A stretch of 6,295 bases of DNA from assembly GCA_016933985.1 (NCBI GenBank), contig JAFGTU010000514.1, forward strand, positions 1-6,295. Reading direction: 5' to 3'. Below the pieces are notes generated by a model. That model made no database searches and had not been told where the DNA came from. It saw only the letters and a program-made list of their open reading frames with translations. The position numbers were made by a program, and so were the translations under genes. Source of the stretch: Sedimentisphaerales bacterium (lineage in GTDB: Bacteria; Planctomycetota; Phycisphaerae; Sedimentisphaerales; Anaerobacaceae). Of this stretch, positions 5,833 through 6,295 are shown in pieces (the stretch's first letter is position 1; every line of letters starts with the position of its first letter).

Positions 5833-6295
5833 TTCACTCTAAATACCTTCATCACCTCATCGCCTAAATGGTTGATTACTTTTACGGCGATCCGACCCGA
5901 TCTGGGTTTATCGAAGGGGCGGGAGGTGTCGCTGTTGAGGGTTGCCCAGGCATCGGCGTTGATCTCTGCCTTGAGAGTGGTTTTCAGGGATTTGTAGGGA
6001 TCATTGGCGCCGAGGAAGTAGGCGTGGCGGACGAAGAAGGCTTCTTCGTTGTAATCGGTATCGATAAACCAGCAGGCGATGCCGTCGGCGTTGTCGGAAC
6101 GGACTTCGCCGGTGTTTGGGTGAAACACATCTACCCCGTTGACCTTGACCTGTATCTGGTCATTGTCCGCTTTGAGGACATCGATGTCAGGTTCTCCAAA
6201 GATGACAAACAGGTTGCCCTTGCCGGTGTTCTTGAGGTCGTCGGCCATGTGCAGATCGGCGTTCATGCGGGCCTTGAGCACGGGGATGCGGCCGA
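5829..6295 (-). CDS. C-terminal end of a large site-specific DNA methyltransferase, type III-like (partial)
   Basis: The frame is open to the window edge; the visible part is 154 residues beginning GRIPVLKARMN and ending at TGA (5829-5831). A GTG at 6279-6281 could be mistaken for a start, but the frame continues upstream of it with no stop, so it is read as an internal valine. Recognisable stretches are NADLHMADDLKNTGKGNLF, FGEPDID, ACWFIDTDYNEEAFFVRHAYF, GANDPYKSLK and a final RIAVKVINHLGDEVMKVFRV. From memory this is the conserved tail of long (about 900-1000 residue) COG2189-type adenine methyltransferases that act as the Mod partner of type III-like restriction systems. The catalytic DPPY and SAM-binding motifs lie outside the window, so activity cannot be judged. 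If the assignment is right, it methylates adenine in a specific DNA site and protects host DNA. The tail could instead belong to another large subunit of the same system. The next gene starts within its stop codon. Confidence 0.65.
   Translation of the reverse strand, partial: GRIPVLKARMNADLHMADDLKNTGKGNLFVIFGEPDIDVLKADNDQIQVKVNGVDVFHPNTGEVRSDNADGIACWFIDTDYNEEAFFVRHAYFLGANDPYKSLKTTLKAEINADAWATLNSDTSRPFDKPRSGRIAVKVINHLGDEVMKVFRVK

Noticed and set aside
1..6295. CRISPR arrays, tRNA or rRNA genes, intact insertion sequences
   Set aside because: No regularly spaced repeats, cloverleaf-like segments, transposase motifs or paired terminal repeats were seen on reading both strands.

Overview
The window reads almost entirely on the minus strand and looks like an accessory (defence or restriction-modification) block from a proteobacterium of moderate GC content. 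That guess rests on protein style and composition only; no rRNA, tRNA or housekeeping marker fixes the taxon.

In transcription order, from high to low coordinates, there are four genes. (1) The last 154 residues of a large protein that runs off the window at 6295; it resembles the C-terminal domain of large type III-like (COG2189-type) site-specific DNA methyltransferases. (2) An 868-residue SMC/Rad50/ABC-type ATPase of the AAA_13 class. It starts inside the stop codon of gene 1 (ATGA overlap) and has a CxxC zinc-hook-like motif in its coiled-coil arm. Its C-terminal tail carries an Arg-x3-Glu...His arrangement reminiscent of the PrrC/RloC anticodon nucleases. (3) After 30 bp, a 690-residue superfamily 1 (UvrD/Rep-like) helicase whose first ~90 residues are a RelE/ParE-like toxin fold. 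(4) After about 170 bp of noncoding DNA, an AT-richer gene for a membrane-anchored DUF2726 (probable restriction-endonuclease-fold) protein.

Genes 1 to 3 look like one operon with coupled translation: modification enzyme, nucleic-acid-sensing ATPase, helicase. A reasonable but unproven reading is a restriction-modification locus carrying an ATPase-controlled nuclease and a toxin-helicase as backup or effector functions.

The clearest direct anomaly is in gene 4. Its frame stops at TAA (462-464), yet the same frame stays open for another 101 codons down to TGA (156-158) and encodes a topoisomerase-type four-cysteine zinc ribbon. DUF2726 proteins commonly end in just such a ribbon, so this looks like one 264-codon gene split by a nonsense mutation (or a readthrough site, or a sequence error).

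Positions 1-155 and 951-1122 hold no gene I can support. The latter has an imperfect inverted repeat and GGGTCG-type motifs that may be leftovers of a mobile element.
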